A stretch of DNA of 64,000 nucleotides, taken from contig NZ_JACVEE010000001.1 of NCBI RefSeq assembly GCF_015355755.1, forward strand, positions 1,054,001 to 1,118,000. The letters run 5' to 3'. The notes under the pieces were generated by a model, which saw only the letters and a program-made list of their open reading frames with translations, was not told the origin of the DNA and did not search any database. Positions 1 through 8,067 of the stretch are shown in pieces; within the stretch, counting starts at the first letter, position 1, and every line of letters begins with the position of its first letter. Made by a program: the position numbers and the translations under genes. This DNA is from Nocardia sp. XZ_19_385. Its GTDB lineage: Bacteria > Actinomycetota > Actinomycetes > Mycobacteriales > Mycobacteriaceae.

Positions 1-635
1 TCGTATACGCGCAGTGCCTCGGTGTCGCGGCCGGTCGCGACCAGGGCGCGCATCAGCGCGGCGACGAGCCGTTCCCGCATCGGATGCGCGGCCACCAGAT
101 CGGTCAGTTCCGTGACGATTTCCGCGCCGTGGCCGAGGTCGACTTCCGCGTCGAACCGGCCTTCCAGAGCGGTCAGGCGTAACCCTTCGAGCCGGGTGAC
201 CGCCGCCTCGAACGCCCCGCTTTCCTGCAGGCCGACATCCTGCATGGCCGCTCCACGCCACAGCGCGAGCGCCTCGCGTAGTCGACCCACCGCCTGCGGA
301 TCGTCCTCGTTGCGGGCTTGGGCGAGCAGGCGTTCGAACCGCACGGCATCGACGGCGTCGGGTTCCACCCGCAAGCGGTAGCCGTCGGTCTGCCCCTCGA
401 CCGACCCCTCCGGCAGCGCCTTGCGCAGCCGGGAAACCAAGCGGTGCAAGGAATTCGCCGCGTCGGCGGGCGGGTTCTCACCCCAAATCCAGTCGATGAG
501 CGTCGCTTTGGGGACCGGGTGACCTGGCTCGAGAGCGAGGGCTACCAGCAGCCCACGCAACCGCGCGCCCGGCACGTCGGCGAAAACGCCGTCCTCCGTG
601 CGGACTTCGAATGGTCCGAGAATCCCGATTTGCAC
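1..635 (-). CDS. SARP/AfsR-family transcriptional activator (partial)
   Basis: About 211 N-terminal codons are visible; the C-terminus lies beyond the left edge. From a GTG start the protein begins VQIGILGPFEVR, the usual opening of Streptomyces-antibiotic-regulatory-protein winged helices. A trans_reg_C DNA-binding domain (about residues 1-90, with NSLHRLVSRLRKALP) is followed by the start of the bacterial transcriptional activator domain (RFERLLAQAR, then REALALWRGAAMQDV). It is divergent from a P450-ferredoxin pair whose promoter has three SARP-type heptamers, so it is probably their direct activator. Whether NB-ARC/TPR domains follow cannot be seen. The ATG at 652 was rejected because it is in a different frame. 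Confidence 0.85.
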   Translation of the reverse strand, partial: MQIGILGPFEVRTEDGVFADVPGARLRGLLVALALEPGHPVPKATLIDWIWGENPPADAANSLHRLVSRLRKALPEGSVEGQTDGYRLRVEPDAVDAVRFERLLAQARNEDDPQAVGRLREALALWRGAAMQDVGLQESGAFEAAVTRLEGLRLTALEGRFDAEVDLGHGAEIVTELTDLVAAHPMRERLVAALMRALVATGRDTEALRVY

Positions 636-697
636 CTGGCCGATCTTGCCATGCGTGCGCGACCACCTCCGACCGCCGACAGCGGCACAACCACTGG

Positions 698-726
698 TGT
701 CAGGGCCGTGACAGGCCCGTGTCAGG
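698..726 (+). promoter_or_regulatory. SARP-type operator: three direct heptamers, 11-bp period
   Basis: TGTCAGG (698-704), TGACAGG (709-715) and TGTCAGG (720-726) recur at exactly 11 bp, one helical turn. SARP activators bind such direct heptamers just upstream of the -10 box. The P450 ATG lies 46 bp downstream of the last repeat. A weak -10 candidate (CGATTG, 735-740) sits about 8 bp after the last heptamer, the spacing usual for SARP promoters. Confidence 0.75.
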
Positions 727-772
727 TCCCCCAGCGATTGTCGTCACAACAACCGCCACGAAAGGAAATCCG

Positions 773-1981
773 ATGACCCAGACGGATCCCATCCAGGGCT
801 TGCCCATGGAACGCAACGCCGGTCCCTTCGACCCGCCCCGCGAGATCACCGAGCTGCGCGGGGTCCGCCCGGTCAGCCCGATGGCCTTCCCGAGCGGGCA
901 CCAGGGCTGGCTCGTCACCGGCTACGACGCGGTCCGCCAGTTGATGGCCGACACCCGGTTCAGCTCCCGCCAGGACCTCGGAATCATCCACGTGCCGTTC
1001 GAAACCCCCGGCATGCCCGTCCAGACCGAACCGTCCCCGCAGATGCCCGGCGTGTTCATCGCCATGGACCCGCCGGACCACACCCGGCTGCGGCGCAAGC
1101 TCACCGGCGCCTTCACCGTCCGGCGGATGAAGCAGCTCGAAGACCACATCATCGATATCGTCGAACGTCAGCTGGACGAGATGGCGACGATGGCCCCGCC
1201 GGTCGACCTGGTCAAGGCGTTCGCGCTGCCGGTGCCCTCGCTGGTGATCTGCGAAATGCTCGGTGTCCCTTACGCGGACCGGGAGACCTTCCAGGTCAAC
1301 TCCGCCCAGTTCCTGGTCCGCGACCAGACGCTGGAGGAGAAGATGGCCGCGCTCATCGCGATGAACACCTACCTCGCCGAACTCGTCACACGCCAGCGCG
1401 CCGAACCCGGCGACGACCTGCTCTCCGACCTGGCCCGCGACGAGGACCTCAGCATCGAGGAACTGGTCGGCATAGCCTTCCTGCTCCTGCTCGCCGGGCA
1501 CGAAACCACCGCGAACATGCTGGCGCTGGGCACTTTCGCGCTGCTGGAGCACCCCGAACAGCTAGCCGACCTGCGCGCGAATACGGAACTGATGCCGGAC
1601 GCCGTCGAGGAACTCCTGCGCTATCTGTCGGTCGCCGACATCTTTTACCGCTACGCCACCGAAGACATCGAACTCGGCGGCGAACTGATCACCGAGGGAT
1701 CGACCGTCGTCGTCTCCCTACTGGCCGCCAACCACGACCCCCAGCGCTTCGACAACCCCGACACCCTCGACATCCGCCGCGAATCCCGCGGCCGCCTCGC
1801 CTTCGGCCACGGCATCCACACCTGCCTCGGCCAGCAACTGGCCCGCATCGAAATGCGCGCCGGTTTCGAAGGACTGCTCCGCCGCTTCCCGACCCTCGAA
1901 CTCGCCGTCCCCGCCGGGGAGGTGCGGCTCCGCACCGACATGAATATCTATGGCGTACACGAACTTCCGGTCACCTGGTAA
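773..1981 (+). CDS. Cytochrome P450 (CYP105-like)
   Basis: A 402-residue soluble P450 monooxygenase. Visible landmarks are the I-helix oxygen-binding motif AGHETT (241-246), the K-helix ExxR (EELLR, 279-283) and the heme-binding loop FGHGIHTCLGQ with the proximal ligand Cys351. The ATG at 773 follows GAAAGGAAAT; an upstream in-frame extension to 611 overlaps the regulator region and lacks family similarity. The ferredoxin gene starts 31 bp downstream and probably supplies its electrons. Substrate is unknown; control by the divergent SARP suggests specialised metabolism, although no biosynthetic cluster is visible here. Assignment to CYP105 is by resemblance only. Confidence 0.95.
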   Translation: MTQTDPIQGLPMERNAGPFDPPREITELRGVRPVSPMAFPSGHQGWLVTGYDAVRQLMADTRFSSRQDLGIIHVPFETPGMPVQTEPSPQMPGVFIAMDPPDHTRLRRKLTGAFTVRRMKQLEDHIIDIVERQLDEMATMAPPVDLVKAFALPVPSLVICEMLGVPYADRETFQVNSAQFLVRDQTLEEKMAALIAMNTYLAELVTRQRAEPGDDLLSDLARDEDLSIEELVGIAFLLLLAGHETTANMLALGTFALLEHPEQLADLRANTELMPDAVEELLRYLSVADIFYRYATEDIELGGELITEGSTVVVSLLAANHDPQRFDNPDTLDIRRESRGRLAFGHGIHTCLGQQLARIEMRAGFEGLLRRFPTLELAVPAGEVRLRTDMNIYGVHELPVTW

Positions 1982-2012
1982 GGCCGGGCAGTCACGAAAG
2001 GAGATCATCCCC

Positions 2013-2207
2013 ATGCGAATCTCAGCGGACCGGGAACGCTGTATCGGCGCCGGCATGTGCACCCTCCTCGCACCGCAGGTCTTCGATCAGGACGACAACG
2101 ACGGCCGCGTGCGATTGCTCGACCCGAGCCCACAGCGCCATCACCCGGCCGTGCGGGAAGCCTTGGACGCCTGCCCTTCCGGGGCCCTGACTGCTTCGCG
2201 CGAGTAG
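2013..2207 (+). CDS. 3Fe-4S ferredoxin, P450 redox partner
   Basis: A 64-residue ferredoxin starting MRISADRERCIGAGMC. Cluster ligands are probably Cys10, Cys16 and Cys54 (CPSGAL), the pattern of single-cluster [3Fe-4S] ferredoxins that serve actinobacterial P450s. A strong Shine-Dalgarno (GAAAGGAGAT, 1995-2004) precedes the ATG. It is the second gene of the P450 operon. No ferredoxin reductase is nearby, so a general cellular reductase must complete the chain. Confidence 0.93.
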   Translation: MRISADRERCIGAGMCTLLAPQVFDQDDNDGRVRLLDPSPQRHHPAVREALDACPSGALTASRE

Positions 2208-2396
2208 GAAGACGGTGGAGCGGGGCAAACGCAGCGGCTCGCGGATCTGTGGTTAGATTCCCTCGCCGACGCCGACTGGTTCGCGTTTTCCCGGCTGTCA
2301 CGGCACCTTCCAGGCTTTACCTCAGTGAATGTTGGCGCAGCGCGGTCGCCCTCAGGTTCGGAGGAGTGCGGCCTCGCGACGATGAGCGAGGGGTGA

Positions 2397-3038
2397 ATGG
2401 TTAGAAGTCGGATCGGAAAGTGGGCGGTGACCGCCGTCGCCGTGAGCATCGGGCTCGTCGCGCTACCAGGTGGGGCGGCCGCGGATGTCGTGGTGCCGTT
2501 GCCGGACGGCCATATCGAGGGCCCAGGGGTGAAAATCACGAGTCGCGGTGAGCGCGCGATCATTTCGTCCTCCCTCGCAGCCAACGGCGCGGGCCGCAGC
2601 TCGTGGGTGTCCGGTGACGTGACGACCGAGGTGGAGACACCCGACGGCGTCGTGGGGCCCAACAACGGACCCAAGAACTTCCCCGGTACCAACAACTCGG
2701 GCACGCACGGCGCGTCCAACCTCACCGTCGGCTACATCGTCGGCTGTCAGGTGGGGTTGAGCCAGCTGAGTCTGAATTCGGCATTCACGCTCAGCGCGAC
2801 CCCGACCATCGTCGGCGGGTTCAGCTTTCCGCTGTCCCCAGGTCAGGTGCAGTGGGTCGCGATCAACAACATCGATCTACCCAAGAGCGGCACCTACACG
2901 ATCAACTACCAGGACGTGCCGATGGAGGTTCAGGGCTGCGCCGGTCAGGCTCAGGCACGCCAGGCCTCCGTGGTGGAGATCATCGGCACCGAATACGTGA
3001 AGGCCACTCTCTACGGCCAGCCGTTCAGCCTCGGCTGA
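2397..3038 (+). CDS. MspA-family outer-membrane porin subunit
   Basis: A 213-residue exported protein with a signal peptide (about 1-29, ending GGAAA before DVVVPLP). Family features are the GYIVGCQVG block, two cysteines (VGCQ and QGCAG) that could form a disulfide, and the C-terminal YGQPFSLG. MspA-type proteins form octameric beta-barrel pores in the mycolic-acid outer membrane. It is followed 26 bp later by a second, diverged family member, like the adjacent NfpA/NfpB channel genes of Nocardia farcinica whose products form a mixed channel. A mixed pore is inference here. Confidence 0.87.
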   Translation: MVRSRIGKWAVTAVAVSIGLVALPGGAAADVVVPLPDGHIEGPGVKITSRGERAIISSSLAANGAGRSSWVSGDVTTEVETPDGVVGPNNGPKNFPGTNNSGTHGASNLTVGYIVGCQVGLSQLSLNSAFTLSATPTIVGGFSFPLSPGQVQWVAINNIDLPKSGTYTINYQDVPMEVQGCAGQAQARQASVVEIIGTEYVKATLYGQPFSLG

Positions 3039-3064
3039 CGGTCCGCTCCGAAGGAAGGGATCGC

Positions 3065-3730
3065 ATGTTCGGCAAGATTCTCGGAACGGCACTGGCCGCG
3101 ACAGCATTCGGGATCGGTCAGACGGTGGTGGCCACCGCCGACACCTTCGTACCGCTGCCCGGCGGAACGATCACGCGTGAACTGGCCGACGGAACCACCG
3201 CGACCCTTAGCCTCGACTCGGAGTCGGCCAAGATCAGCGGATCGATGGGCGCGACACCGGTGCATCGCAATGTGTGGGTAACCGCCCGCGCGAGTGTGGA
3301 TCTCGCGGGCCCGAGCGCCTCGACCGCGACGATCAAGCTCAGTCCCGGTTACATCGTCGGCTGTCAGGTGGATATCGCCGGGATCACCGAGAGCGGCAAC
3401 GAAACCGCGACCGCGTCCCAGGGCGCGCAAGGCGCGTGGTCGGTGGCGCCGGCCGAGGCTATCGGCACCGGAATCACCTTCGGCCCCGGCAAAGCGGTAG
3501 CTCGTCTGATGCTGGATCTGGAAATGCCCGACGATTACGGCCAGGAATCACACAAGCGCTACAACAAGGTGCCAGGACCGCACACCAGCGTGACCTGGAT
3601 CGACGAGACCTTCTCGGTGGACGGCTGCGGCGGATACGCGCAGGCCCGAGCCTTCGTGGCGGCCGAGATCGGCAGCACCAACTTCATCGGGAACGTGCTG
3701 CTGTGGGGTCAGCCATTCAGCATCGGCTGA
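3065..3730 (+). CDS. MspA-family porin subunit, second tandem copy
   Basis: 221 residues with a signal peptide ending ATA before DTFVPLPGG (about residue 25). It shares with its upstream neighbour the mature N-terminus (VPLP), the GYIVGCQV block, the second Cys (DGCGG) and a C-terminal WGQPFSIG, but is otherwise well diverged, so the duplication is not recent. The ATG at 3065 follows GAAGGAAGGGA. The downstream gene is an MFS carrier on the same strand; a shared solute route across both membranes is possible but unproven. Confidence 0.87.
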   Translation: MFGKILGTALAATAFGIGQTVVATADTFVPLPGGTITRELADGTTATLSLDSESAKISGSMGATPVHRNVWVTARASVDLAGPSASTATIKLSPGYIVGCQVDIAGITESGNETATASQGAQGAWSVAPAEAIGTGITFGPGKAVARLMLDLEMPDDYGQESHKRYNKVPGPHTSVTWIDETFSVDGCGGYAQARAFVAAEIGSTNFIGNVLLWGQPFSIG

Positions 3731-3791
3731 AGGTTGCTCAACTGTTGCGTGTTACTGCCTCAGCGGCTGGTGTCTGTGGTTTCCTGATCGA

Positions 3792-4988
3792 GTGACCTCG
3801 CTACAGACAGCGGTACGCACCGGGTCCCCGACCCTCAACCTGGCCCTTGCGACCTGGGTTTCGGCGATCAACTTCTGGGCGTGGAACCTCATCGGCCCGC
3901 TCTCGCCCCGCTACGCCGACACGATGGACCTGAGTAGCACGCAGGCCTCCCTGATGGTGGCGATGCCGATCCTGGTCGGCTCGCTGGGCCGGATCGCCTC
4001 GGGCGCGCTCACCGACCGGCTCGGTGGCCGCACGATGTTCATCGGGGTCTCGCTGGCCTCGATCGTGCCCGTCGTCGCGGTCGGCATCGCGGGCAGCGTC
4101 GAGTCCTATCCGCTGATGCTGGTGTTCGCCTTCCTGCTCGGCATCCCCGGCACGATCTTCGCCGTCGGTATTCCGTTCGCGAATTCCTGGTACGTGCCGG
4201 CGCGGCGCGGCTTTGCGACCGGCGTGTTCGGAGCGGGCATGGTCGGCACGGCGGTGTCCGCGTTCTTCACACCGCGCTTCGTCGGCTGGTTCGGGGTGCT
4301 GCCGACCCACCTGATCGTGGCGGGCGCGCTCGCGGTGACCGCGCTGCTGTGCATCCTGTTCCTGCGGAACTCGCCGGAGTTCACCCCGAACACCGACCCG
4401 GTGCTGCCCAAACTGCGCGCCGCGATGAAACTCGGTGTCACCTGGGAGATGTCGTTCCTCTACGCCGTGGTGTTCGGCGGCTTCGTCGCCTTCAGTTCAT
4501 ATCTGCCGACCTACATCAAGAACGTCTACGAATTCTCCGCCGTCGACGCCGGCACCCGCACCGCCGCCTTCGCTCTCGCCGCGGTGATCGCCCGTCCCAT
4601 CGGCGGTGCGCTCTCGGACCGGATCGCGCCGAAGTACATCGTGGCCACCTCCCTGATCGGCACCGCGGCGATGGCGGTGCTGGCCTCGTTCAAGCCGCCC
4701 GCCGACGTCTGGTCGGCGGTCACCTTCATCACGTTGGCGCTGTTCCTCGGGATCGGAACCGGCGGCGTATTCGCCTGGGTGGCGCAGCGCTCGCCCAGCT
4801 CCAGCGTCGGCAGCATCACCGGAATCGTCTCCGCGGCAGGCGGTCTCGGTGGTTACTTCCCACCGTTGATCATGGGCATCACCTACGACGAGGCCGGCCG
4901 CAGCTACGCGGTGGGTCTGCTGCTCCTGGCGGCGACCGCGCTCGCCGCGCTGATCTACGTCGTGGTCAAGCTGCGGCGCACCGAATAG
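3792..4988 (+). CDS. MFS transporter, NarK/nitrate-porter-like
   Basis: A 398-residue, 12-helix major facilitator protein with the cytoplasmic loop motif RIASGALTDRLGGR between helices 2 and 3. The opening helix (WVSAINFWAWNLIGPLSPRYA) resembles the NarK/NNP branch; oxalate-formate-type carriers are an alternative. The start is a GTG with no clear Shine-Dalgarno, so it could lie elsewhere. It ends 10 bp from the convergent lipase gene. No nitrate reductase or assimilation genes are nearby, so the substrate is uncertain. Confidence 0.85.
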   Translation: MTSLQTAVRTGSPTLNLALATWVSAINFWAWNLIGPLSPRYADTMDLSSTQASLMVAMPILVGSLGRIASGALTDRLGGRTMFIGVSLASIVPVVAVGIAGSVESYPLMLVFAFLLGIPGTIFAVGIPFANSWYVPARRGFATGVFGAGMVGTAVSAFFTPRFVGWFGVLPTHLIVAGALAVTALLCILFLRNSPEFTPNTDPVLPKLRAAMKLGVTWEMSFLYAVVFGGFVAFSSYLPTYIKNVYEFSAVDAGTRTAAFALAAVIARPIGGALSDRIAPKYIVATSLIGTAAMAVLASFKPPADVWSAVTFITLALFLGIGTGGVFAWVAQRSPSSSVGSITGIVSAAGGLGGYFPPLIMGITYDEAGRSYAVGLLLLAATALAALIYVVVKLRRTE

Positions 4989-4998
4989 ACGCGAAACG

Positions 4999-5742
4999 TT
5001 ATGCGGGCGGCCCCTTTTCGTCTACGACCAGGCCGGGGCAGCGATCGTTCAGGGCTTCGAGGATCGCGGCGATGACAGTCGGGTTCTTCGGTTCGTCGGC
5101 GTGCGGGCCGCCGTCGATGCCGGTTGCCACGCAGGAGCGCCCTTCGAGGGGACGGTTGTCCATGGGTGTGTGGAAGGGGCCCGCGTCGTCGGCGCGCGTG
5201 CGCAGGGTGGTGTAGGAGACGTCGCCGGGGGTGTCGAGGCCATCGTTGAGAATGGCGAGAAACCCACTGGCCGGGCACATTTCGCCGCCCAGGTCGAGCG
5301 GGAGCACACAGGTCGGGTACCAACCGTATTGGCCCGTGCCGATGGAGACATAGTGCGCGGTCAGGTCTTGGCCGCCGAGGTATTTCACGAAGTAGCGGGC
5401 AGAGAGGCCGCCCATGCTGTGGCCCACCACGTCGACCTTCGCGCCGCCGTGGTCGCGCGAGGCCTGCCGGGCAACCTGTGCGATCGCTTCCGCGTTCGGG
5501 ATATTCAATTCACCGGGGAGATCGACGACGTAGACCGGGCGGCCGTCATCCTCTAGGGCCGACCGGAGCGCGTCGGACCAGTCGGCCGCGACCGGTAGCA
5601 CTCCGCCCGCGGTCCAACCATGCACGAGCAGAACAGGATTCGCACTGGGCTGGGCCCGCGCGTTCGCCGGCACGCCGAACACTCCGGCAAGCACTCCCGC
5701 GACTGCGCAGAGCGCACCCGTCACCGACTTTGCACCGATCAT
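4999..5742 (-). CDS. Secreted lipase/esterase, alpha/beta-hydrolase fold
   Basis: A 247-residue exported enzyme. The signal peptide ends near ANARA (residue 30); the mature part begins with the oxyanion strand VLLVHGW and carries the nucleophile elbow GHSMGG (Ser109), typical of Streptomyces-type extracellular lipases. Cysteines in PTCVLP, GEMCPA, RSCVA and DRCPG may form disulfides. The start at 5742 was preferred because AAGGAGCAGGGA lies just upstream; the longer frame to 5772 adds a non-signal extension. It probably hydrolyses short- to long-chain acyl esters outside the cell. Confidence 0.88.
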   Translation of the reverse strand: MIGAKSVTGALCAVAGVLAGVFGVPANARAQPSANPVLLVHGWTAGGVLPVAADWSDALRSALEDDGRPVYVVDLPGELNIPNAEAIAQVARQASRDHGGAKVDVVGHSMGGLSARYFVKYLGGQDLTAHYVSIGTGQYGWYPTCVLPLDLGGEMCPASGFLAILNDGLDTPGDVSYTTLRTRADDAGPFHTPMDNRPLEGRSCVATGIDGGPHADEPKNPTVIAAILEALNDRCPGLVVDEKGPPA

Positions 5743-5844
5743 TCCCTGCTCCTTCGAACACCGGGGCGGCATCGGGCTGCACTCTACTCATGAAATTTGC
5801 CCCGCCTCGAGCGCCGCACCGGCGGCAGCGGCCGCGCAGGCAGG

Positions 5845-6786
5845 TCAGGAGAGGCTTGTCGCTGCTTGGGTGTAGCGCCGGGCCAGATGCGCGAAGGCAC
5901 CCTGCAATTCGGGCGGGCCAATGATTTCGATGTCGCTGTCGAATCTGCCGATCGCAGCCGCCAGGCCCGGCCAGGACCATGAGCCCATGACCAATCGGCA
6001 GGTATCCGGGCCGAGTTCCTCGACGGTCCCGTCCCCGATGAACGGTGCCACCTCGGCGGCGGGCAAGCTCAGGATCACTTCGCCGCGGCACGGCCAGTCA
6101 TCGCCACCGTCAACACCACGGAATCGGGCCGCGGCGAAAGCGGCGACATCGCCGCCGGGAACCGCACGTGGCGTGAAACGGGGGCCGGTCGGAGTGCGCG
6201 GAGTTATCCGGTCGACGCGGAAGGTGCGCCAGTCCTCGCGGTCGAGGTCCCAGGCGACGAGATACCAACGCCCGCCGCGGATTACGAGATGGTGCGGCTG
6301 CACCCGGCGCACCGCCGCGCCGTAGTCGAAGCGCAGCACTTCGCGAGCGTGGACGGTAGCGCTGACTGCCATAAGTACTTGCGGCTCGACCTGCGGATGC
6401 TGCTGAACGGCGGTGAGGTCGAGGGCGTCGACGCGGTGCCGCAACCGGGCGGGCATGACCTGGCGGATCGTATTCAGCGCACGCACCGCGGCTTCCGCGA
6501 CATCTGCGCCAGTGGCCGCAGCGGTCCGGAGCGCGACAGCGAGGGCGACGGCCTGCTCGTCGTCGAACAGCAGCGGCGGCAGGTTCGTGCCCGCGCCGAG
6601 CCGGTAGCCCCCGTCCGGACCTTTGGCCGTCGCGATCGGGTAGCCGAGTTCCCGCAGCCGATCGATATCGCGGCGCACGGTGCGCGGGCTGACCTCCAGC
6701 CGTTCGGCCAGCAGCGCTCCCGGCCAATCCCGTCGCGCCTGCAACAACGAAAGCAGCGCCAGCAGTCGAGCTGAGGTCTTCGGCAT
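5845..6786 (-). CDS. YafY-type regulator (HTH plus WYL domain)
   Basis: 313 residues. An N-terminal DeoR-like HTH (about 1-60; LEVSPRTVRRDIDRLRELGYP) is followed by a WYL ligand-sensing domain with GGRWYLVAWD and a C-terminal WCX-like region. It is divergent from a VOC protein gene 96 bp away and is probably its regulator. An ATG three codons upstream (6795) is equally possible; neither has a strong ribosome site. Confidence 0.88.
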   Translation of the reverse strand: MPKTSARLLALLSLLQARRDWPGALLAERLEVSPRTVRRDIDRLRELGYPIATAKGPDGGYRLGAGTNLPPLLFDDEQAVALAVALRTAAATGADVAEAAVRALNTIRQVMPARLRHRVDALDLTAVQQHPQVEPQVLMAVSATVHAREVLRFDYGAAVRRVQPHHLVIRGGRWYLVAWDLDREDWRTFRVDRITPRTPTGPRFTPRAVPGGDVAAFAAARFRGVDGGDDWPCRGEVILSLPAAEVAPFIGDGTVEELGPDTCRLVMGSWSWPGLAAAIGRFDSDIEIIGPPELQGAFAHLARRYTQAATSLS

Positions 6787-6882
6787 ATTTCGCATTCTGC
6801 CCGGAGAAGAGGACAGAAACCGACCTCTTCCCCTGCGACTGTTCCTTCTGTCAGGCATCACTTCGAAGGCAAGGAGCACACC

Positions 6883-7299
6883 ATGTCGGTCACGACCACA
6901 ACTCATCTGAACTTCCGCGGCGACGCCCGAGCGGCGCTGGAGTTCTACCACTCCGTATTCGGCGGCGACCTCGCCGTCGTCACCTACGCGGACGCCGGGA
7001 ACCTCGGGGAGGCCCCCGACCAGGTGATGTGGGGCCAGGTGCGCGCCGACAACGGCTTCCACGTCATGGCCTACGACGTGCCCACACCCCTGCCCTACGA
7101 CCAGGGCGAGAACTCGTTCTTCGTCTCCCTGCGCGGCGAAACCGTCGAGGAAGTTACTGCCTACTGGAACCAGCTCGCCGCCGACGCAACGGTCGTGATC
7201 CCCCTGGGCCCGGCAGGCTGGGCCCACGCCTACGGCATGCTGCGCGACCCCTTCGGCATCGTCTGGGTCCTCGACGTAGTCAGCAAATACAACGGGTAA
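6883..7299 (+). CDS. VOC-superfamily protein (PhnB/glyoxalase-like)
   Basis: A 138-residue member of the vicinal-oxygen-chelate superfamily, PhnB type: it opens THLNFRGDARAALEFYHSVFGG and ends RDPFGIVWVLDVV, matching the paired beta-alpha-beta modules. Function within PhnB-like VOC proteins is usually unassigned. A good Shine-Dalgarno (AAGGCAAGGAG) precedes the ATG. It is divergent from the WYL regulator and is followed by a 64-bp hairpin that may end its transcript. Confidence 0.88.
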   Translation: MSVTTTTHLNFRGDARAALEFYHSVFGGDLAVVTYADAGNLGEAPDQVMWGQVRADNGFHVMAYDVPTPLPYDQGENSFFVSLRGETVEEVTAYWNQLAADATVVIPLGPAGWAHAYGMLRDPFGIVWVLDVVSKYNG

Positions 7300-7316
7300 C
7301 CCCACCCCTTGAAAAC

Positions 7317-7380
7317 AAGATCATCAGGCACTGGTGGTGGATCGACTCGGGCAATACCGCCACCAAGTCCTGATGATCTT
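7317..7380. repeat. 64-bp imperfect palindrome between convergent genes
   Basis: A left arm at 7317-7340 and a right arm at 7357-7380 are inverted copies matching at 20 of 24 positions; the outer 12 bp (AAGATCATCAGG) match perfectly. The loop is 16 bp. It lies between the convergent VOC and flavin-reductase-like genes. It could be a bidirectional terminator, although it lacks the compact GC stem and T tract, or a small palindromic/MITE-like element. Confidence 0.6.
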
Positions 7381-7418
7381 GAAGACGGGCAGCTCGCGCT
7401 GCGAGGACCAGGCGCGAT

Positions 7419-7919
7419 TTAGCCTGCTTCGTGGCCGGGTTCGATTTCGGCGACGCTGCGGTAGTGCAGACCGCTGCGGTCCTCGGGTGGCGCGGAGGCG
7501 GCCGTGGGGGTCAGCAGATGGCCGACATGGTCGCCGAATTCGATGCGTTCGATGATCGCACCGGTGAACCAGCCGGCTGCGCCGGTCAAGATCGGCAGGC
7601 CATGCGGGCCGGGAGTCCATTCGCAGTGGTCGAACTTGTCGAGGTCGGTGCCGGTTTCGCCGCCGAAGAGTTGTGCCAGTGCGGTGTCCGCGCCGTCGAG
7701 CAGGTGCACCGCCAGGTATTTCGCACCGCCGGCGATGTCGAAAGTGTGGTTGGCGGTGGACAGTCCGACGAGGAACTGGCGCGGCTCGATGCTGACCTGG
7801 CTGGCGAAGCCGACCAGACATCCGGCCCGCTGTTCCCCCGCCACGACTGTCACGACCCACACCGGAGGGTTGGCGCGTGCGACAACCGCGTCGAACGCGC
7901 GGAGAGTTTCTTCTGCCAT
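7419..7919 (-). CDS. Flavin reductase-like FMN-binding protein
   Basis: 166 residues of the FMN-binding split-barrel flavin reductase family. Diagnostic stretches are WVVTVVAGEQRAGCLVGFAS, VSIEPRQFLVGLSTANHT and the later KFDHCEWTPGPHGLPIL. Such proteins reduce FMN/FAD for two-component monooxygenases, or act on other flavin substrates; no partner oxygenase is adjacent. The start at 7919 (MAEETLRAFD) was chosen over a longer frame to 7991 whose extra residues are unlike the family. Confidence 0.8.
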   Translation of the reverse strand: MAEETLRAFDAVVARANPPVWVVTVVAGEQRAGCLVGFASQVSIEPRQFLVGLSTANHTFDIAGGAKYLAVHLLDGADTALAQLFGGETGTDLDKFDHCEWTPGPHGLPILTGAAGWFTGAIIERIEFGDHVGHLLTPTAASAPPEDRSGLHYRSVAEIEPGHEAG

Positions 7920-8067
7920 TCGAATATCTTGCCTCGGCCGCTGCTGTCCGGCCCCCAGGCGCGGTCGCCACAGGCTGTCTTCGAAACCCACAGAGATCTC
8001 TCACAAGTCACGGGCGCGCGACTCGGCCCGGCCCAGTAGCGTCCAGGGCGAACGAAGGAGAGCGAAG

